64,000 bases of DNA from Castanea sativa (GCF_040712315.1 NC_134015.1:54847464-54911463), one strand, 5' to 3'; positions 1-12,142 are shown, numbered from the stretch's first letter. Numbers and translations: made by a program. Notes: generated by a model from the letters alone, not told the origin.

Positions 1-86
1 TTTCACCCTCTCAACCAAATACAAATGAGGGAAACTAATATCTTTTTTATACTCTCACTTTTCCATCCTCCCAACCAAACGGATCC
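1..86. mobile_element. Right end of a Tourist-like MITE
   Basis: This is the 3' end of a TIR element whose start lies outside the window. It contains the pieces CCAACCAAA, ATGAGGGAAA and TTTTCCATCCTCCCAACCAAAC, also found in order in the right half of the complete element at 10527-11009. It ends in CCAAACGGATCC followed by TAA, as expected for the TWA target site of PIF/Harbinger elements. Confidence 0.75.
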
Positions 87-364
87 TAAGAGTCTGAGTA
101 TTTTCCTTTCCACTAGACCATATAGGACTCTCATATATATATATTTGAAGTGTTGTTTTTAAAATATGTGATTTAATGTTAAACACACTGATTTTATATA
201 ATGTTCATTCATCATGGAAACATTAGGTCATATTAGATTTGGAAATCCACATGAAGTAAATTGTTGCATATAAATCATAGTCAAGGTCCTGAAAGGAGAT
301 AATATCATTGAATATGTCAAATTTTATGACATATTGAATTAGGATTTTGATAATTCGATAGTTA
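87..364. other. AT-rich intergenic DNA
   Basis: I see no gene or clear repeat here apart from a short TA run near 140. Confidence 0.5.
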
Positions 365-445
365 CAATGGGGGGGGGGTATTTGAACCCTAAATGTGATG
401 GACACACACTAGGAGATGCTAACCAATTTAGCTACAAAACTCTTG
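365..445 (-). mobile_element. tRNA-derived SINE-like fragment
   Basis: Read on the minus strand this carries an A-box-like stretch (TAGCTAAATTGGTTAGCA) and, about 40 bases on, a B-box-like stretch (GGGTTCAAATACCC). That is the internal Pol III promoter layout of tRNAs and tRNA-derived SINEs. It does not fold as a full tRNA that I can recognise, so a SINE head is the better reading. A run of G next to the B box (367-376) is a simple-sequence expansion. Confidence 0.5.
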
Positions 446-720
446 GCATAGATTAGAATTTTAGTGTAATAAAATTTGTACATATTTATTTCCATTTGTC
501 AAGAATGTGAATAAATTGTATTTCACAAGAAAATCTGAAATATTTATGTTCCTTTTGCATAAGTCAAAAGCTTAAGTATGTATATTCATTTAACTTGTAT
601 CACAAAATATAATAAGTATAGATATGGTTTTCATTCTTAAACATCATTCAGGTGTCATGTAGATTAGGTTCATTAATTTTTCTCACACAACCGGAATTAG
701 GTAGTACATGAAGTTGTGAG
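446..720. other. AT-rich intergenic DNA
   Basis: No gene or repeat recognised. Confidence 0.4.
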
Positions 721-1425
721 ACTTCCATCATCGCAAATCTAGGGATATGCTCAAGGTTAATGAGTGATTTTGGGGGGGCTATCACGGCAACGATTCTTAA
801 TCAACAGCCTCTTGAGGTGGGATGGGTAGCGCCTCCTCCAAATACGTATAAGATTAATGTAGATGGAGCGACATCAGAGAATGGAAAACCCTCTAGTGTT
901 GGAGTAGTGATCAGGGACTGTAGAGGTTGTGTTATTACAGCAAGAGGGAAGATACTACCTGCTACTTACTCAGCGGAAGTAGCGGAAGCTTTTGCCATTG
1001 AAGAAGGGGTTGTGTTGGCTTGTGAATTGAAGCTGTCAAATGTAATTTTGGAGTTTGATTCTACTGCTGTTATCCAAGCCATAGTTTCAAAATCAGGCTG
1101 TGGAGACATAGGCCCCATTATTCAAGGATCTCTTGTCACGTTAGATTCCTTCTGTAGTTGGAACGCAAGCCATCTGAAAAGGGACTACAACAGAAAAGGG
1201 ACTACAACAGAGCTACGCACGATTTACCCCAGGTAACCAGAACTGCAAAAACTTCCCAAACATGGATAGGGATGGACCCTCCTATTCTGCAGCAAGCTCT
1301 CCTTATTGATCGGTCAAAGTGTTAATGTCCCCTTTGGGACTTCTTGTATTTTGGCATTTCCCTTTGCTGTACCTCAATTTCAGTTCTTTGGTGGAATATA
1401 TCAAAGTTTTCAGTTCAAAAAAAAA
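721..1425 (+). pseudogene. LINE 3' fragment with plant-type RNase H domain, frameshifted
   Basis: The reading frame from 760 encodes the carboxy-terminal RNase H-like domain typical of plant L1-type LINEs. WVAPPPNTYKINVDGA gives the first catalytic Asp region, followed by GVVIRDCRG, AEVAEAFAIEEGV with the Glu, and LEFDS with the second Asp. The frame breaks at HLKRDYN because a 17-bp unit is repeated in tandem (1176-1192 and 1193-1209). With one unit removed the frame would run on to a stop at 1322-1324. A short 3' tail follows and ends in a poly(A) run at 1417-1425. The 5' part of the element (endonuclease, reverse transcriptase) is missing, as is usual for 5'-truncated LINE insertions. I could not define the 5' junction, so the start given is approximate. 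Confidence 0.8.
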
Positions 1426-2923
1426 TCAAGAAAATTCATATTTTGTGAAAAAACCAACAAATGAGTAAACGAGTAATATGACAAAATTGAATTTCAAAAT
1501 ATTTTGTCGATAACTTATTAATAAAAAATTGTTCCATTCAACATTTTCATGCATCATGTAGAACTCATATCTACGATTTAATGGTACAATTTGAAGTTTA
1601 GGATAGATATTGCAAATGACCCTAGAAGTTAGGATAGATGGTTTCAATAGAATTAACTTTGATGCTGCTATAAGAGTATCGAAAGTTTGTACTGCAGTTG
1701 TCTTTAGAGTTAAGAGATCATAAGCAGACATTAATACAATTTGTATTGAAATCTATGGGTTGAAGCTCAACCTAGACTTTTTGCAACCTCCAAAGCTCTT
1801 GAAGTATGTTATACAAGAATTATTATTATAGTCTCTCCACCTCAGTACTCCATTGGAGCAGAGTCTATTATCTCTATTCTGTTTTGTCTTTAAGTCTTTC
1901 CCTCATTCTCTTGTTATAGGGTGGGTTTGTTAGTTTTGATTGTAACTATAGAGGAATCCCTTCCATCTCCTCCATCCCTCTCTCTGTGTTGGAAGTTCAG
2001 GATGGAGATGGACTATGTTCTTTTATGAAATAATTAAAGAATTCAAGTGATAATCCAATGGTAATAACATCCTTTACGGTACCCCATATTTTTTATGTGG
2101 ATACCACCTCTCTCTCCCCATTACATACCTATCCAAAAAAAAAAAAAAAAATCCTGTTTCAAAGAAAAAAAATTAGTAAAGGAGAGATAGAAGAGGTTTA
2201 TGAATTCTGTCTCACACACACGAGAACTAGCTTGTTTAATTGTTTAGAATTTGGAATTTGCAGTGCAGGAATCATGATATGCCTCAAATGCAAGGACATG
2301 GACCAAGACGTCTAATTCACTCATTGTCACTCTTGCCTTATTCATGTTTTTCATTTGAAAACTTATCTAATATTAGTTTATGTTCTATGTTTCCATACTC
2401 CAAATAACTGTAGTTATGTTTTTTATACATAACTTCAAAAGCCTCAATTAACATTCAGATCTATCTTTTAAGCAACACTCTGTATTGGTGATGACACGGA
2501 AAACTTGGGCCATCGGGCACTTTCTTGTCATTTTGTGAGGCCCGTTTCCATATCCGTCCAACCTTTTTATTTTCTGTGAATTTCATGCATTAAATATATT
2601 GCATTCTCCCTCTTGGTTTGTGAGGCTCGGATATATCATCATCTTCTCACAAGGTAAACAGGCCACACATGTAATAAGATAAAGAATGCATTTATCTGAT
2701 GCATGTGATACCTTCTTGTGAACTACAAGCAGTAGAGGAGAATTCAAGCAGATGATGAGAATGGTATAAGCACTCAATTGTTATATGGCTATTAAATTAA
2801 TGCAAAATTTTGCTATGTTTTGCTTATTCAGTAAAGGACCTTAAGAAGGTCTACGCAGCTTTCAACTTCAAGTTACCATTTGCCGTTCTGTCAGGAGTGG
2901 ACTGAAGCCTAGAACACAGACAG
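1426..2923. other. Intergenic stretch, no gene recognised
   Basis: AT-rich DNA with a poly(A) run near 2134-2150. Short open frames (for example 2058-2315) have no recognisable domain and no coding-like composition. The last few hundred bases probably include the 3' UTR of the minus-strand gene ending at 2924. Confidence 0.5.
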
Positions 2924-5900
2924 CTACTCGTGGCACTTTTGATCATTGGAACCAGTTTTGTCATTGTTGTCACCTTCAGAAGTGGTATCATTATGTTCCC
3001 CAGCATCTAACATACAGCTTTGGTCCTCAGATGAAATGGAGTGATTGTTGCTGCCATCAACTGTATAAAAAGAGAAGGGGGGCTGAAACATTGTTCTGGT
3101 AAATAATAGTTAGTGGATTCACTGGTCATGCACTAGGACCAGGACATGATCATTTATTGCACATACCTTCACCACCTTCATCTGCAGGAGCATAAGCTGA
3201 GCGCCTTGAACGAACTTGCTGGTGTGGCGTCGGCTGATGAGCATAAGAAAGACAAGGAAAACACAAAGACGAAAGAGCATTGTTAAAATGAAGACAGATG
3301 GAAAACTAAAATATGAAACACAGCCCTAGTTGTTTAGGATTTTTTTGAACTTCATGTTGCTGTGAACTATCTGGTTACCATTTATTTGGTTTTTTTTTTT
3401 TACTTTTGCCGGGGTTTTTTTAGCAGTAATTATTGATGCATTAGGTAAGTCTTGTGGAACCCACAGCCTCACTCTACACCTTGCCCTTAACCTCTTACAA
3501 AGAAAATAGATGTCAATTGAGCTAGAGATCATTGACTTCTACTTTTTTCTTTTTCTTTATTTTTCCCTTTCTTTTTGCAGGAGTTATAGCAAATTATGGC
3601 AGGAATAGGAGGTTGGTCACTGTTGAGAACAGTAATAATTATCTTGCCCTTTGTTAAAGTGAAAAGCTAAGTGATAATCATACAAGAGGCACCAAAGCAT
3701 GCACACCAAGTAGTAATTTAATACATAAAAGTTTCAAATAACAAGGCTATCTATAAAACTTTAAAGTTTCAATTTTAGCACATGAATAAACGATCAAAGC
3801 TGACCCCAAGTTATCTTGAACTAGAGGTGTCAGTTTCTTTGTCCAACCAGTATAAACAACCCCATGTAGAGGTGGCTTCTTTAAGATTCTAATTATGCTT
3901 TGCTTTATATGCAGGTTTATTATGAAATTAACCCCAGGCAGCCCCATATACACAATTTAAAACTGTAATAAACAACACAATTTATTGATTTTCCTGCATA
4001 GCATGTAAAGATCTATTAAATTATTTCATGGTAAGCTCAGTCTAAACTTCAAGTAGAATAAAAGGCCAGACTTAACAGTAAGTACCTGCAACTTTGGGCG
4101 GAGTGCTTCAAGGGGTCCTTTAGGTTTTTGTGCTCCTTGCTGTTCAACAAGTCAAAGAGGCAGGTGGCAGGCCAAGACATTAGGCATGTAAACTAGAAAT
4201 TATGCAGTCAATGTCAAAACTCATTATAGCAACTGTAACTGTTTTGAAGTTCTCAAGAAATTAAAATGAGTACCTTTCCCAATGCCCAATCAGCAGAATC
4301 AAAAAAAGCACGTTCATGGTCCTAGAAAAAAAAAATATTTGCGGTTACTTTCAGGGTAAAGCTTGAACTAAATTAATGTCTTCAGAGAAAAAGAGAGAGG
4401 ATGAGGAAGGAAAAAAAAATATTCACCTTGGATATCAATGGATGCTTCTTGGGTAACAGTCCTCCATACTTTTTCTTCACTATCTCCTCCTGCAGAAGAC
4501 ATACGAGAGAATGATTTTACTGTATTCCATGATGACAAATTGACCATGATACAGTGAGACTATTTTGGAAACCTATGCCTGTGACACCACTTTTCAATTA
4601 TTGGAAAGTTATGATTAATGCAATGCAGCTTTAGATTTCAAATTTCAGGCACTACAAGATGGAGTGAACCACCTTGCCTCTAAGAATTTTATATTTTCTC
4701 TGAGTTGTCTTGTGGAGAAAACTGAGACAGGTAAAAATTTTGGCCAAACAAAATTTTCTCTCAGCATTTTTATGATTTCAGGGGTATCAAATTAAATAAC
4801 ATGAGATTTGAATTTTTTAACATGTTCAATTTTTTATTGTCCTTTATCCTAATCTAGGAAGCACAGACACTTCATTTGTGGTGCCATACCCGTGTCATAC
4901 TCACCATGTCATGTTATAATTTTTTTAAAATTGCTCGTGTCACAGAGTCATACCCGTGTCGGTGCTTCCTAGATCCTAATTACCGTATGAAGCCCATATT
5001 CTTTCACAAAACAAACCCAAATATAAAAAGGAAGAATTTCCACAATACCTCCTGCTGGGGTGAAGGCATGGGATTTTCATCATTTTTATCCAAAGCTTTG
5101 TTAAGGTCATCCACGGAACTGTCACCATCAACTTGATTATTTACAGTATTATTAGTAAGCTCCTGCTCCTTTATATCCTCATTATTTGCACCTGACATTT
5201 TCTGCTTTTTGTACTGGTAAGGAATGCAACTATGAACAACTGATTTTATATCCATCACAAATGAAAAAACTAGATTTTAAACTTCTCAACAAGTGCAGGC
5301 ATTTGAATGCAATGTCCAAACAGAAGAGAGAAATTTCACAGCAATTACATTACAAAAGGAATGAGCCCATTCATCCATTCATTGTTGCCAATTAACATAA
5401 CCAAGTAGCAAAAGATATGTAATATTCCTGCCAAATTACCTAGATAAAGCCACAGAATGTGATATAACTATGACTTTGCTCCTTAGTGTCTGACATCGCT
5501 AAAAGTGCAGAAGTAAACCATGCCCTTATACAACTGGTCCTAATAATCACTTCCATTCTTGCAATTTTAACTTATTTACTAATTCATCTCAGCATCCTCA
5601 TAAAAAAAAATAAATAAATAAACTTACTCTAAACAAGCTTCTTAAATTGAAAATAGGAATTTTGTATTTCGTATGGCTTTATCGATATAATAACATAATT
5701 ACACAACACTCAAAATTCAAAGCTCCACTTTAACCATTCAACTCTAATTCTCAGCATCCCAACTATTTTCTCCTTTCAAGCTTAATGGCAATACACAACA
5801 TGAATGAACACTTCCGTTTATGTTCCGACTACTAATCACAACCGTTCCCCGACCGTCTCCTGAAAAAGTAAGACTCACACTCACTACATTATGTCATATT

Positions 5901-6470
5901 AATACACTTTATTCCATTAGTTGTCTAATCCTATGCCCCATCCAATTCATTCATTCAAATGGTCAATTATTGCACAAGTACACTCTGACCCTAATGAAAC
6001 TTCAATCAATATCTCACCAAATAAATTCATGCACAAGCCAATTTAGTAACCAACAAAATCAATAACAAAATAAATAACCAAGTCATCTAAGGGAACGCAA
6101 AAGACTTTTTCAATGATCAGCACAACTAGTTCACAGCTAAAGTCAACATATTGAAGATTGAACAATACAAATTTGTTAATACAGGTCCTTTACATAGCTA
6201 AGAAAACAACTTTAGAAACAAAGCATTTATTACAAGCATTCAAATTTATGGTCCCATTTCAGAGCAAAATCATTAATGAAAACCCAAAATAAAAAAGACC
6301 CAGATGAGCAAAAGGCTGAAACTTCACAATAATTATGACTGCAAGGTTGTTAAATTTACAAAAGCGGTTTTGGGTATTGGTATATTGATGAATGAACATT
6401 GAATACTAATTACTAAGCTTTGTTTAAAGCATGCAATAGAAGAATATAGAGAACAATGGATTTGATAACC
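2924..6470 (-). CDS. Endosulfine (ENSA/ARPP19) family protein, seven exons
   Basis: The predicted 172-residue protein belongs to the endosulfine family. In animals and yeast, Greatwall-type kinases phosphorylate these proteins, which then inhibit PP2A-B55; a like role in plants is inference. The family core is present: KKKYGGLLPKKHPL, FFDSADWALGKQG with the expected phospho-acceptor Ser80, and KPKGPLEALRPKLQPTP. The N terminus (residues 1-50) and C terminus (from about 128) are acidic or polar and look disordered. Coding exons are 5198-5049, 4489-4427, 4321-4274, 4139-4086, 3233-3167 and 3060-2924, all with GT-AG borders and compatible phases. A non-coding first exon appears to end at 6470 with a GT donor. 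The start at 5196-5198 (MSGANN) is the first Met after the likely acceptor just upstream. One intron holds a small hAT-like element (4854-4972). The gene looks intact. Confidence 0.88.
3350..3535 (-). mobile_element. SINE-like repeat inside an endosulfine intron
   Basis: On the minus strand this has CTAGCTCAATTGACATCT, like an A box, then GTAAGAGGTTAAG, and then GTGGGTTCCAC, like a degraded B box. This is the order seen in tRNA-derived plant SINEs. A T-rich stretch at 3390-3420 may be its poly(A) tail. It is too degraded for firm limits. Confidence 0.4.
4854..4972. mobile_element. hAT-like MITE, 119 bp, with 8-bp target duplication
   Basis: Terminal inverted repeats CTAGGAAGCAC and GTGCTTCCTAG bound the element. 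It is flanked on both sides by ATCCTAAT (4846-4853 and 4973-4980), a perfect 8-bp target duplication. A second member of the family is at 34692-34857. It lies in the intron between coding exons one and two of the endosulfine gene. Confidence 0.85.
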
Positions 6471-6720
6471 TGATTGATCTTGGATCCGATGGCAGAAGCG
6501 GCCCTACTTGATTGAATTCCACACTGACACCGTCCTACCAAAACAAAGCAGCCTAGAGACTACGCAGTACGCAGAGATGAACTTTGAGCGTTCGGGTAGG
6601 TGGGTTGGTCTTGGGCTTTGAGAGCAAATGGGCTTAAGGGTAAGACTGTTGCCTGCCTTGAAGAGCTGGATTTGGCCTGAATTTTTTCTTCTTGAGTTTA
6701 TCAAAGGACCAAGATTATTA
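6471..6720 (-). promoter_or_regulatory. Likely 5' end and promoter region of the endosulfine gene
   Basis: The first exon ends at 6470 on the minus strand, so transcription must start a little beyond it. The stretch 6480-6660 is less AT-rich than its surroundings, as plant core promoters and 5' UTRs often are. I see no convincing TATA box, so the start site is undefined. Confidence 0.4.
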
Positions 6721-6948
6721 GTAACTATTTGGATACCAATTATTTTACTAAGTTAAAAACTTATTACTATTTTATTAAGTTAAAAACTTATTACTGAAAC
6801 TATTCTAAATAAAAATAAAAGTTAGCTGAAATAGTTTTGCAAGATTCATAAATAGTATTAAAAAGTGCAATAAACCCATAAATAATAGAAAAAATAAAAT
6901 AAATAATAAAAAATTTTATTTTTCATTAATATCCAAACAGATGCTTAG
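6721..6948. mobile_element. Decayed MITE of the TGTTTGGAT family
   Basis: The ends are CTATTTGGATACCAATTATTTTACT and its rough inverse, ending ATCCAAACAG. The inside carries phrases shared with the copies at 8515 and 8997 (AATAGTATTA, AAATAGTTTTGCAA-like). An internal tandem copy of AAGTTAAAAACTTATTACT is present at about 6751-6796. Confidence 0.6.
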
Positions 6949-7604
6949 TTAATTTTTTGTATTGGCAGAAATCAAACTTGCATTTTTTATTAAATCAAAA
7001 AAGACTTTATAAATTGAGCTAATTGAACCCACAAATAAGGGAGACACATAAAATTTTGTAAGAAAGACCAAGAGGCAAGAGGTACCAGAATACCGATGAA
7101 ACTACATGACTCTTTGCTCATACGATAGAGTGGATAAGAAGCTTTATTTATTCAATATCAAGTTGTACATTGGATGAAGATCTTTTTCTATTAAATTAAC
7201 CTTTCATATCTTTTATCTCAAAAATAAATATAATGATAAAAGTTGTATAATGTGAAAGAGAATAGATGTGAATTTCAGAATTTTGTAAGCCAGACAATAT
7301 CGTCCTCACTCTCTTTTGTATTATTAGAAAAAACTAAAGCAACTTTATTACATCTCAAATAAGCATTAAAGACATCCTTTACTTGGATAAGCAACTTTAG
7401 TATCAAAGCACAAAAGACATGCTTTCCTTGGACTTATAACGTGAGAGCATAATGGTATAATATTAAATTTATATTTTTAAAGTCCATAAAGTTAGAACTG
7501 AAAATTTTTTATTAAAAGTACTATAAATTAAATTAAAAATTAATTAAAATAGTACAATAAAATTCATAAATAGTATAAAAAATAAACTAAAGCTCGATTT
7601 TTTA
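6949..7604. other. AT-rich intergenic DNA
   Basis: No gene is recognised. The part from 7440 to 7590 shares phrases with the TGTTTGGAT MITE family (TTCATAAATAGTATAAAAAATAAA) and may be another decayed copy. Confidence 0.4.
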
Positions 7605-8390
7605 GCCCATGCCAAACGCAAGGGTAGTCTCTTTGCTTTACTCTCTCCACGCATTCTCTATCTCTCTCCGTCTCCCACTCTCCCTTTCACTTCTCTCTCT
7701 CTCTCTCTCCCCTCTACAGTTCTCACTCCCTCTCTCACAGCGATGGTGGTGTTTTTCTGTGTCGAGATCGGCGTGGTCAAGGATTGTTGTGGTTCCAGTT
7801 GAGAGATTGGCGTGGGTCGGGTGGGTTTTGGCCGTGGGTATGGGTGGTGATGGGTTATGGTTCTAGTTGCAATATCGACGTGGGTCTAGTGGTTTGCGAC
7901 TGTGTGGTTGCTGCGACGGAGAGATCGGCATGGTCGTGGGTTTGGGTGGTGTTGGGTTTGCTTGCTAATCAGTTTTGGTGATAGGTTTTGGTTGTGGGTA
8001 TAAGTGGTGATGGCTTTTGGCTGTGGGTCGTTTTGGTCATGGTTTGGTCTAGTTAATTTGGGTATGGGTGGTTTTTGTGTTGTTGATAGTGGGGATAGTG
8101 GTTGTGGTTGATGGGTTTTGGTGCCGGCTGGGTTTTTTTTTTTTTTTTTTTTTTGTCGCAGTGGGTTTGATGAGTGTAGGTGTGGGTGTGGTTGGGTTTG
8201 TTATTGATGTGGTGGTAGGGGGGTTGCCGTGTTGGTTGTGGGGGATGGGTTTCATTGTGTTTGATGTTGTGTTGTGGGTCAGGTTTATGGTGGTGGTGGT
8301 GGTGGAGGGTTGCCATGGTGGTGGGGACGGGTGATTGATGGTGGTGGTGGAGGGTTACCATGTTGGTTGCTTTAAGAAAAAGGGTGAAAT
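7605..8390. repeat. CT-rich then GT-rich low-complexity block
   Basis: A CT microsatellite (about 7680-7710) is followed by some 600 bases made almost only of G and T on the plus strand, full of GTGGGTTT and GGTGGTGG phrases. Long open frames on both strands come from this skewed composition and are not genes. The layout resembles the interior of the element at 15420-16389 read in the opposite direction, so it may be a relative of it. Confidence 0.5.
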
Positions 8391-8514
8391 GAAGTAGTTT
8401 TTGAGACGGTAGAAGGAGATAATTTTTAAAAGCTGGACTTCATTGGGATGAGACAATTTTCTTAGAGGATATTAATTTGATTCTTCTTCACTTCATTGGG
8501 TTAAATTGTAGTTT

Positions 8515-8785
8515 GAGTATGTTTGGATAGAACTTATTGTTAAAAGTTAAAAATACTGTAACAAAATAATTTTTAAATATATGAATAAAATTGTGGGACT
8601 CATTTTTAATATATTTTTTTAATAAAGTGCTTGGGTCTCATGAACGGTGTGTGAACAGTGAAATTGTCTCTCGCACAATGAAATAACGTGCATGAACAGT
8701 ATCAATTACTGTTCATGTACGATGAAAAAAAAAAATCACAAAAACGTAAAACGCAATAATTATCATCCGGATCCAAACAGTCACT
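8515..8785. mobile_element. MITE of the TGTTTGGAT family
   Basis: It opens GTATGTTTGGATAGAACTTATTG and closes GGATCCAAACAGTCAC. The interior has CTGTAACAAAATAATTTTT, GTGGGACTCATTTTTAA and TGAACAGT, shared with the copies at 8997, 14648, 59466 and in part 62310. Confidence 0.75.
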
Positions 8786-8996
8786 TTTTCTCTTAAATAT
8801 TTAATATATAATATCCAAAGATTTGACTTTTTTGGACTTTTTCATATTTTGCCGCATAAGCTATAATAGTCTCACAATTTTTCATTTAATTTTTTATTTT
8901 TTATTTATTTGTCACATTTTTTTTATAATTCCTTATTTATTTGACAAAAACTAATCAAATGTCAACCATTTCTTTTAATACCCAACTTGTATTTAG

Positions 8997-9353
8997 GGTC
9001 TGTTTGGATAGAATTTATTGCTAAAAATTAAAAACTGAAAACACTGTAACAAAATAATTTTTAAATGTGTGAATAGTATTGTGAGACCCATTTTTAATAA
9101 AAAAAATTGCTGAAAATGAAATTTGTGGGTCCGTGAACAATGCACGAATGCACTGTTCACGGAAGAAAGTGACTGAAAAGTCAGAAATATACCGCTACTG
9201 TTTATGAACAGTAGCCGTTTGTCCCTGAAAAGCGTGCTGCAGCAAAAAAAAAAGTGAAACGCAGGAAAGTCAACAAATGCGGCTGGGAAAAAAAAAAAAA
9301 ACAGCAAAACGTGAACGCAGCAAAACGTGGAAAAAAAATAAGCTGATCCATCC
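8997..9353. mobile_element. MITE of the TGTTTGGAT family, longer copy
   Basis: It opens GGGTCTGTTTGGATAGAA after TTA. The interior matches the copy at 8515 and then carries CGTGAACAATGCACGAATG and several A-rich runs. The right end (near GATCCATCCC) has diverged from the expected ATCCAAACAGACCC, so the right limit is approximate. Confidence 0.7.
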
Positions 9354-10056
9354 CTATCTTAGACTCACATCATGATTTTTTTTTTTTTTTAGAGTGGCGT
9401 GCAAGTCTTTGACTTGCTTCACAATAAAGGAGGTGTAGACAACTTACTCTCCTAAAAATCATATATGATTAAGAGAATTAGGCTAAGCTCGATCCATACA
9501 TCTATATAAAAAGCAAGAACCCTCATAGAAAAATTAAATAATAGTTGTAGTTTCGACTTGCAAGCCATGGAAAATCTGTTGTTGAAACATCAGCGAGACA
9601 TGTAGAAGAAGAACACAACATGACCAACTATAGGAAGATTATCCAATCTTCACATGCCAAATATGCATAGCCCATGCAATTAAATTACAATAACAACTAT
9701 GTGCACCCTTTTTTATGATGTCAAATACATTGAAACCCAAATTGACAACAAGGTGCCAAACATTGAATGTCCTATATCTATTTATGATGCATGAATTGTA
9801 TGTTAACTAAGATTAATAAATAAAACTTAATATCATGTGTGTATATATATATATGTGTGTGTGTGTGATGATAAACTTGTGATAGAGGACTACTGAGGGG
9901 TCCCTGCTGTTGAAAATGTTTTCTATTATATGTGTGTGTGTGTGTATTCTATTTCTATTTTGCTACCTCACTTTGAAGTCTTCACAGCATCATTATTTTA
10001 TTTATTTGATTTTTAAACCAAATTTTACCACTACAAGTGTGTTTCTTTTTATATTT
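9354..10056. other. Intergenic, with two TA/TG microsatellites
   Basis: No gene is recognised. Dinucleotide runs of TA and TG lie at about 9839-9868 and 9929-9946. Confidence 0.5.
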
Positions 10057-10440
10057 TTGTAGTGTACTTTGGTCCACATTGGTCTTATTCTGTCCATTTT
10101 GTCTACTTCATCCAGTTTGGTCCTATTTTTTGTCCACTTTTGCTCTATTTGGTCCATTCTACACACTTTCGTCCTATTTGGTACACGTTGGTCCCATTCG
10201 GTCTACTTTGGTTCTATTCGGTCCATTTTGGTCCTATAAGGTCCTATTCGGTCCAATTTGAATCTAAACCGGTCTTATTCGGTCTACTTTGATCCTATTT
10301 TGTCCATTCGGTTCTATTTGGTCTACTTCCGTCAACTTTAGTCCTATTCAGCGTAATTCGGTCCATTTGGTCCAATTCAGCCCATTTGTGTCCAATTCAG
10401 TCTATTTGGTTCACTTCAATTCATTCCGTCTATTTTTGTG
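10057..10440. repeat. Degenerate short-period repeat, GGTCCATTTT type
   Basis: About 380 bases consist of a 10- to 20-bp motif repeated imperfectly: GGTCCACTTT, GGTCCTATT, GGTCTACTTT, CGGTCCATTTT. The phase slips, so it is not a strict satellite. The same repeat forms a second field at 15225-15413. Open frames rich in Phe, Gly, Pro and Trp in this stretch are by-products. Confidence 0.85.
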
Positions 10441-10526
10441 TACTTACATAATGGGAAAAGACAAGTTTGGATTGTGAGCACCTATTCTAAATCCAAACTT
10501 ATTAATATCTCTCTCTCTCTCTTTTA

Positions 10527-11009
10527 GGGTATGTTTGGTTGGGGCAAAAACATGGAGGATGGAAAATAGGAAGAGAAAAATAGGGTGAAAAATTGCATTT
10601 TTCATCGTTTGGTTCAGGAGAGAAAACAAAAGAGACAGAAAATGGGGAGAAAAATAATCCCTCCGGGCCTACATTTTTTTTACCCTCCCAATTTGAAAGG
10701 AAAAGATGCTGAATGATGTAATTTACACAAATACCCTCACTTTATTACACTCACCTACTCCTCTCACTTTCCCACTATTTCTTATATATTATATAACAAT
10801 GACATAATAGTCAATTTATATGAACTACATTTTCTATCCTCCCTTTTTTCTCTCCAACCAAACAAAAAAGTTTTTCACCCTCCCACTTTTCCATCCCTCC
10901 AACCAAACACACATGAGGGAAAACCAAATATTTTCTATCCTCCCACTTTTCCATCCTCTCACTAATTTTCAATTCTTCCACTTTTTCACTCCTCCAACCA
11001 AACAGACCC
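10527..11009. mobile_element. Tourist-like MITE, 483 bp, with TTA target duplication
   Basis: The terminal repeats are GGGTATGTTTGGTTGG and CCAACCAAACAGACCC. Both ends are flanked by TTA (10524-10526 and 11010-11012). The right half holds extra internal copies of the TTTTCCATCC...CCAACCAAAC end. This matches PIF/Harbinger-derived MITEs. The element is non-coding. Confidence 0.88.
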
Positions 11010-11012
11010 TTA

Positions 11013-12142
11013 GACTTGTATGATTAAAAACTCTAAACATAACATTTATTATTCCTACACTCTTGTTGGAACACATAACTAGGTATTTTGGTCCACTTTG
11101 GTTTAGCTAAATTTAAGTGAAACACTTTTTAAACATGAATGCTATGAACATACAAATGTGCTTTAGGGATTATAACAAATATTTCAAGACTTTGTAAGAA
11201 ACGCTTTGCTGTTCAACATGAACCCAAACTCTAGAGTATTTTGATTTTTTGAAGATAAAATAAATACAACTTAACGAGAGCTGAATTACTTAATTCTCAC
11301 ATTAAAAACTATAAATGAATGATGTAAGCTTTATATAGTCCAACATATTAGGTGTATAGACTAGAAGTCAAGAATAGAGGGATTCCATTCTAAAATCTAA
11401 ATCCGTGACCAAAAAGCAAGTGGGTGCTAGTACACTTGCACCCGAAGATGGGGCAGAAAATAGGGATGACTGAGTTCAGAGTTCACAAGAAAGGAGTTCT
11501 CTGATTCAGCAAAAAAAAAAAAAAAAAGAATGAAAAGAAAAAAGAAGGGAGTTCTCTGTTTCATAAGGATCAAATTGTACCAAAAAAAATTTATTTACAG
11601 CCCATGTCATGCCCAAAACCATATCCACTGCCCCATTCCATTACATCACCAAGTAATGCCATCTCCTCGTAACTTCTTTGAAAACTCTGTCAAGCTGCAC
11701 ATTCTGCATTTTTCCCCAAGCTTGAAAAACAGTACCTAACCCCATATTCCAATCCAATCTGAAAATATATATTTCATAGTGGGGAAAAAAGTTAAGGTTA
11801 ATAACCCTTTGGAATTATGTATATGGTAGAATAAAATGTTTCTTTGCTTGCATTGCATAGACTTTTGAAAGACTTTGATTTGGAGAGTAGAAGTAGATGC
11901 ACAATTTACTTTATATTTCTCAATTAAATTCAATCATGTATTTCATCATACTATATTAACCAATACAATTACATGATTAACTTTAATTATGAACTTAAAA
12001 TACAGTACTTAGGAAAATGTATTCAAGTTTTTTCCAAAGTAAATATATCCTGTTAAACAAAGTGTTGGAGCATTTTGAAATTATATAATTAAAATATTAC
12101 AACATAAATGTAAAGATGTGAGAGTTAATATGGAAGATAAAG
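11013..12142. other. Intergenic, with a short poly(A) insertion
   Basis: No gene is recognised. A 38-bp A-rich insertion at 11504-11541 is flanked by 17-bp direct repeats (11487-11503 and 11542-11558, one mismatch). A small hairpin GGGTGC...GCACCC lies near 11427-11448. Confidence 0.5.

Noticed and set aside
365..445. Possible tRNA gene
   Set aside because: A-box- and B-box-like sequences are there, but I see no acceptor stem pairing or anticodon loop; a SINE head fits better.
8049..8361. Overlapping His/Thr-rich and Val/Gly-rich open frames
   Set aside because: They result from G/T-only composition on one strand.
10037..10477. Several open frames rich in Phe, Trp and Pro
   Set aside because: They come from the GGTCCATTTT repeat, and three frames are open at once because the repeat lacks A-rich stop codons.
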